Shown here: one piece after another, positions 58,900-64,000 of the stretch
Layout: every line of letters begins with the position of its first letter
How positions within the stretch are numbered: the first letter of the stretch is position 1
Assembly: GCA_015680685.1 (NCBI GenBank)
Contig: MNCI01000986.1
Location: forward strand, 572,195 to 636,194
Source: Gnetum montanum
Lineage: Eukaryota; Streptophyta; Gnetopsida; Gnetales; Gnetaceae
DNA: 64,000 nucleotides
Direction: 5' to 3'
The notes under the pieces: generated by a model
Databases searched by the model: none
Told to the model about the DNA's origin: nothing
The model's input: only the letters and a program-made list of their open reading frames with translations
Translations under genes and position numbers: made by a program

Positions 58900-60130
58900 G
58901 ACTAAGTGTCAAAGTTGACACCCCCACAACCATCATTAAGAGTGAAAATTTGAATGAGTGAAATGGTGTTAAATGGTCTAGTGTGTGAGGGGAAGTTTCT
59001 AGAGGAGTTAGAAAAGTTGTAAAATGGTTTTACCTATTGAATATTGGCAAGAATAAGTTTTTTTAAGTTTATTTGGTAATAAATTTACATTGCACCTGAC
59101 TGGTATGTAACATGGATGATATAAGGTCCTTCCTAGAAGGTTTAAAACTTAGTCTTTTGTGGTACATGGTTTGGATTATAGTAAAGAACTTTATCACTTG
59201 GCTTGATGGACATTTGTCTTATTTTAGCATCATGTCTACATTTGGAGTATTTCTTATGGATTTTGTTGCTTATTTAAACTACTAGTTGATTTTCATATAA
59301 AACATTTAGATTCATTAGGTGTTCTTTCTTAGCAAAGTTTTAATCTAGGTCAAGATTACTAGCAGTTTCAAGGGTTTTTAGCTCTACTTGGATAGGTAGA
59401 GTAGGCAATTTTCCATAAAATAACTCATATGGTAAATACCCTATAGGAATTTTTTAGATTGATCTACATGCCCATAAAGCATTATTAAGTTTAGTTCTCC
59501 AATCCTTCATATATTGACTAACAATTCTATTTAATATCCTTGTAATTTCTCTATTAGTCACTTTAGCTTGACCATTCGCTTGGGCATGATAAGGTGTAGT
59601 TAATTTGTGGTTGACCTCAAGTTGTTGCATTAGCTTCTTAAATGTAGCTCCTATGAAATGAGTCTCGTTACCTAATATCAACATGCATGGTACTCCAAAT
59701 CTATTCACCACCTATTGTTGAAAAAAACTTTGTAGCTATGGTGACTATACAATCCTGAACTATAACTTCTTCCACCAATTTGGTACAATAATCAATTTTC
59801 ATAATAATATAAGACTTTCCATTTGACATTGACACAATGGATCCCATAAATTCAATTTCCAAAATGTCAAAAGGTTTTAATGGTTGTATCCACTGTAATG
59901 AATCTTTATTTTTGGCAATTAGTCCTTCATCTCTTTGACATCTTTTGTAAGATTGTGAAAACTAGTATGCATCCTTGAATATGGTAGACCAAAAGTAGCC
60001 TACTATCATTAGTTTTAGTGTTATCCATCATTCCGCATAGTAACTTTCACATGGTCCTTCATGCGTAGCTTGTACGACTCTTGTTGAATTTCTTCCAGAA
60101 AACACCATCTTATCAACCCATTAGCACATA
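58900..60130 (-). pseudogene. Integrase relic, Athila-like Ty3/gypsy
   Basis: Minus-strand order: a degenerate zinc-binding end (SYKRCQRDEG near 59,940), FDILEIEFMG, YIIMKIDYCTKLVEE, RFGVPCMLILGNETHF and TPYHAQANGQAKVTNREI. Then NALWACR and a C-terminal GPYII block near 59,120. The open segment 59,454-59,711 covers the second half of the core. The three catalytic positions read Glu (for Asp), Gly (for Asp) and Lys (for Glu), so it is inactive even apart from stops. Confidence 0.85.
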
Positions 60131-60311
60131 TCTTGTAAAGGTTTTTGTTAATTTTCATATATATATTTACCTTGTGGAGAAACTCTTCTTTGTGTTTATT
60201 ATATCATTCAACAAGAAGTTCTTATATGGTAAGATATGTCATGTAATCAATAATCCATGACTTCACTGTTGAATCCAAAACCATTGTTCTTTCTTTAATG
60301 TCCCAAGGTTC

Positions 60312-60640
60312 CTATATTAATCTTAATAGGTTGTTAACTACAACATTTTTAGTTCCTTTTCTATCAATCATTATGATGTCAAATTCTTGTAAGATAATAA
60401 GCCATCTCATCACTCTCAAACTTACCGCTAGTTTATTCATAAAAAACCTAATAGCATTGTGATCAATATGGACATAAATAGAATACATGAGCACATAGTC
60501 TATGAATTTTGCAAGTGCATACACCATAGCCATAAGCTCCTTTTTTGTGGTGGTATAATTAAGTTGTGCCTCGGTGATGCTTTGATTGGCGTGGTGTATA
60601 TAATAAGGTTATTTCTAGTCATCAAGTTGAGTTAACATTG
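60312..60640 (-). pseudogene. RNase H relic, Athila-like
   Basis: Minus-strand TTTKKELMAMVYALAKF, YVHIDHNAIRFFMNKL and MRWLIILQEFDIIMIDRKGT, then a VNNLLRL end. This is the standard gypsy RNase H with Glu and Asp of the active site kept. It follows the RT and precedes the integrase. Confidence 0.85.
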
Positions 60641-61560
60641 CTTCTAATGCACAGTTGAAAGAATTTGTCATAATATAAAAAGACTTAGACCAATCAGGAG
60701 CTTGGAGGATTAGTGTCTTCATCAATTTCTATTTGAGGATCTCAAATGCTTTCTCACATTGTTCTGTCCATTAAAATGGTGTATCTTTCTTTGTTAGTTC
60801 AACTAGTGATTTTGCAATTTTTGAGAAAATTTTGATGAATCTTATATAGTATCTTGTATGGCTAAGAAATGATTTAACATCTTTAACTATTTTTGACCTC
60901 TAAGTCATGTTTTGAATGACTTTGATCTTTTCTAGATCTACCTCTATTCCTTGATGAGATACTATATGTCCTAGAACTATGTCATCTTGAACCATTGAGT
61001 AGCTTTTTTGCTAATTGAGCTTAAGATTAGTTTCATCATATCTTTTCAAAACTTTCTCTAAACAGTCCAAGGCTTGTTTGAAGTCTAGCTCATATGTGAA
61101 AAAATCATTCATAAAAACTTTAACTTTGTTACCAATCTACTTTTGAAAGATACTTAATACAAGCTACTAGAAAGTAGCAGGAGCATTACACAAGCCAAAG
61201 AACATTTTCCTATATGAAAATGTTTCCCATGGACTGGTGAATGTGGTTTTCACCTTGTCTTCTGGTGCAATACAAATTTGGTCATACCCACTATATCCAT
61301 CCAAAAAGCTATAGTATTAGTGTCCCATGATGATGTCCAGGACTTGATCAACAAATGCTAAAGGGAAATGGTCCTTGAATGTCACCATGTTCAACAATTG
61401 GAAATTAATGCAGATTCTTCACTTACCAACTTTCTTTAGGACAATGACTAATGGCTAACCCATTCATAGTCTACTATCGGATAGATAAACCTAACTTTCA
61501 ATATTTTCTCCAACATTTGTTTGACAACTTCTTTAAGTTTGGGGTTTAATCAACTTTGAG
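60641..61560 (-). pseudogene. Reverse transcriptase relic, Athila-like
   Basis: Minus-strand blocks RICINFQLLNMVTFKDHFPL, YYSFLDGYSGYDQICIAPED, KTTFTSPWETFSYRKM, FGLCNAPATF, then KVKVFMNDFF. The last is the YxDD position, where the first Asp is Asn. Stops replace several Trp and Gln codons. Confidence 0.85.
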
Positions 61561-62189
61561 GTTGGTAGCATGGTTTAATAATTAGATCTATGTAGATTTG
61601 ATGTTGAAAAATTTGTGAATTAATACCCATGATTTCATCATAGGACCATGTGAATGCAGTTGATCTTTTATTACCATTTCCAATAATTTTCTTTTTAGCA
61701 CTTATCAAGATTGGAATTTATGATTACCACTTTTTTATTGCTTAGAAAAGCATATTTCAATACATCTAGTAGGGCCTTTAGTTCTAGAGGCTTTGGTTTG
61801 TATTTCTCTTGTATCTCTAAGTGTTCCCATTTAATGTCTTCCTCTAATTTTGATTTCATGTAAGAAGTTCTCTTCTTAATTGATCTAACTTATTTATTTC
61901 TTCAACATAGGCACTTGTAATCTTATTCAAAGGTTTCATGCATATGTTAGATTATGCTTCTTTTTTAGTAATCAGCCACTAGGTGCCTTCATGTCTAGTG
62001 GTTGCTACATACAAACATTGTTGTACACATGTCTTCTACACATCTATTGCATGCTATGATGGCATTGTGTTTTGTAGTCCAAGTCTTTTACACATAATCG
62101 CACTCATTATTGTTATATGCAATACGTGGAACTTTGCTTCTTTGAATAATTTTGGCTTCATCTTTCTTGAAATTTTCCAAGGACAAGTC

Positions 62190-62500
62190 TCAAATTCCAA
62201 GCTTAGCATCCATATTACTAAGCCATGCTCTTCCCATAATTATAGGAAATTCCCCTTCCTACATGTATAACTAGGAAATTAGTAGGATAAGACCAACCAC
62301 TTATGGTGGTGATTATATCCTTCACTTATCCAAGTGGAACAACAATTGACTAATATGTAGGCTTTAATCAAATGTTACTCTTCTTCAGCACAGGAAGATT
62401 CTAGGCCTTATACATATCTTATAAAGTAAGATTCACTATTGACCTAGAATCTAATAGAGCCTTGCATGGTTTATGTCCTGTGATTTTTAGATAAACTGAG
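62190..62500 (-). pseudogene. Aspartic protease relic, Athila-like
   Basis: Minus-strand ALLDSRSIVNLTL (the usual DSG reads DSR), then NLPVLKKSNI, VVPLGQVKDIITTISGWSYP-like text with stops, and FLVIHVG. Parallels 10,020-10,290 on the plus strand. The preceding gene is gag. Confidence 0.7.
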
Positions 62501-63480
62501 GGACTTCCAGGATGTGTTCTTTTTGGGAAGTGCTCTTGCTTTGATCCAATGCATTACCGTCTAAGTGAGCATGATAATTATCAAATTCTTCTATGCTAAT
62601 ATTGAAAGCATAGTGTTTTTCTAAGATTATGTATGGATAGCATAGAGTTAGATGAAGTCCCCATCCTTCAAACCTTTTCTGAACTTTTCCTAAAGAAAGG
62701 ACATTTCCTAAGTTTTTTTATCACATCTTCTTGTGTGATGATTGCCTTGGTAGCACTCTTTTGTTGTGGTTGTGTTGGTAGTTCTCCTTGCATGATTGGT
62801 GAACAACCAACTATTGGTTGAGGTGTGTAAGAATTTGGATCCATGTGAGAGGTAGTCGAACTATAGCACTCTAGTGGATAGTAAGAGGAGGAGGTGTATA
62901 TAGAAGTATTCCTTAGAGAGATCAAACATTGAACATAGTATCCATGAGGATTAGGTTGCCTATATGGGTACTATTTCCTTGGTGATGACATTTCCCATGC
63001 TTGTGGTTATTACCACTGCTACTAGTATTACTCTTACAATTGAGGATAAGCCTACTTAGATAGTACAATTGTTCGTAGGACTATTTGAAATTACCTTGTG
63101 GATAAGGTAACTATTTGTGCATTTGTTTCTTAACAAATTTTGGATTAAGTACATATGCCTCAAACTCTTGTAAGTGGGCCATAATAAGGCAACATCCCTT
63201 AGGATATTCATACTAACACACTTTACATCATTCATCATCTTCTAAACTAGAGTCTATTATTTCCTCTACTACAACAACTTTTCCTTTATTCTTGAACTTC
63301 TATAATCTATTATCTCTTCTCTTCTTCTTGTCTTTAGTTCTATTTGAGGCTTGTTTAGTCTTTTTTCTACTATTTTTAGTGTTGTAGCAAACTTTTCACC
63401 TATGGAATCCCACATTTTCTCTACCTTGTTGCAATGTCATTAATCGATTTCTAAATTAGTAGTCTTTTGTTGGATCATAT
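62501..63480 (-). pseudogene. Gag C-terminal half, Athila-like
   Basis: Minus strand from 63,480: a segment with GRENVGF, GEKFATTLKIVEKRL and a Lys/Arg block (parallel to SEKFPTTYKILEE at 9.0 kb), then a Cys-containing stretch. A stop-free region at 62,668-62,925 follows (Ser/Pro/Gln-rich, ending in EDVIKKLRKCPFF). No N-terminal half follows on this strand. Confidence 0.5.
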
Positions 63481-63512
63481 TTTACAAAGTTTCCTTATAA
63501 CTCAAGAAAACA

Positions 63513-64000
63513 TTGCTTCTAAAATATGATCCAAAGACTCTACATTCACCTAAGATAGACAATCTTGAAGGAGATGATGTAAGCCCTAAACTAGAGGAGG
63601 TCTCAAGGCCTAGGACCTCATTGAAATTTAGAAAGGATAAATCAAGGGACCTTGGGGAACATCATAGAAGCCATGGAAATCCTTCTAGTTCCACATCTTC
63701 CTCTCCCCCTTTAACGTCTAGTTCTGATGAAGATGAACGTAGGTATAGGGATAAAGTTCTAGTAAAGGATCGAAATAAAAGTAAAAATCAAATCCACAAA
63801 CATAATCAAAGTCACCAACATGAACACAAGTCCAATCATCACCATCAACCAAATAGAAATTTTCATCACTTGTCTGATGGCCACTAAAAGCATGATGAAG
63901 ATAACAAAGGCCATTAAGATATCTCGCAAGCATTACAAATAGTCACCTACCTAGGCTTGATATGAATAATATCTCTAAATTTGCAGGAGGCTATGATTTA
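63513..64000 (+). pseudogene. Gag N-terminal part, Athila-like (runs off the window)
   Basis: The frame 63,513-63,887 (124 codons) reads RPRTSLKFRKDKSRDLGEHH, then SSSTSSSPPLTSSSDEDERR, DKVLVKDRNKSKNQ and a His/Asn/Gln-rich tail. Then, after a stop, MNNISKFAGGYD at the window edge. It parallels the gag at 7,850-8,380 (IPKFEEGYNSN at the matching end). The orientation is opposite to the adjoining gag C-terminal half, which ends near 63,480. Confidence 0.65.

Overview
This is a plant nuclear window dominated by layered retrotransposons. There is no complete host gene, prophage, operon or CRISPR array. The DNA is AT-rich and gene-poor. Every long coding-like stretch belongs to Ty3/gypsy, Ty1/copia-like or LINE elements, most of them full of stops and frameshifts. 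The old, deeply nested elements, the solo LTRs and one plant-type spliced gene tail suggest a large, slowly purged plant genome. A gymnosperm fits, but that is inference and nothing here proves the taxon.

Layout. 0-6.4 kb: two LINE relics, one with its 5' half inverted, around the last two exons of a plant haem-binding-domain (EB_dh-like) membrane protein (2177-2752). 7.2-10.4 kb: a decayed Athila-like gag-pro with a tRNA-Asp type primer site. 11.7-39.7 kb: apparently one ancient minus-strand Tat-like element. Its LTR remnants lie at 11.7 and 39.2 kb, gag at 37.3-38.0 and 27.4-27.7, protease at 23.8-25.0, RNase H at 15.2-16.1 and integrase at 14.2-15.1. Later insertions split it: a composite at 16.2-23.5 kb holding gene fragments (LRR-like, an unknown TM protein, PPR) and a chromovirus-like gag; an LTR within an LTR at 25.2-27.4 kb; and a structurally complete Tat-like element at 27,953-37,287 with 5-bp target duplications.

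The complete Tat-like element carries gag and a protease-like region but no RT, RNase H or integrase. Its LTRs hold a ~168-bp tandem unit, five copies on the left and three on the right, and its leader holds a 17-bp minisatellite. 40.8-44.5 kb: an unrecognised minus-strand coding relic with a coiled coil, split by a plus-strand solo LTR (42,214-43,173). 45.4-58.2 kb: two related minus-strand elements (45,408-51,853 and 52,495-58,206), each with two LTRs, perfect 5-bp target duplications, a tRNA-iMet type primer site and only a gag. The first contains a second, oppositely oriented solo LTR. 59-63.5 kb: a minus-strand Athila-like pol with damaged catalytic residues, meeting a plus-strand gag of the same family head to head at about 63.5 kb.

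How the parts work together: three structurally complete elements lack replication enzymes, so if they moved they relied on enzymes supplied by other elements. Several LTR promoters carry arrays of short palindromes (AGACGTCT-like, or GCGATATCGC) upstream of TATA boxes. These arrays and the gag-only/gag-pro-only architecture are the most distinctive features. All assignments were made by reading translations; no database search was possible.
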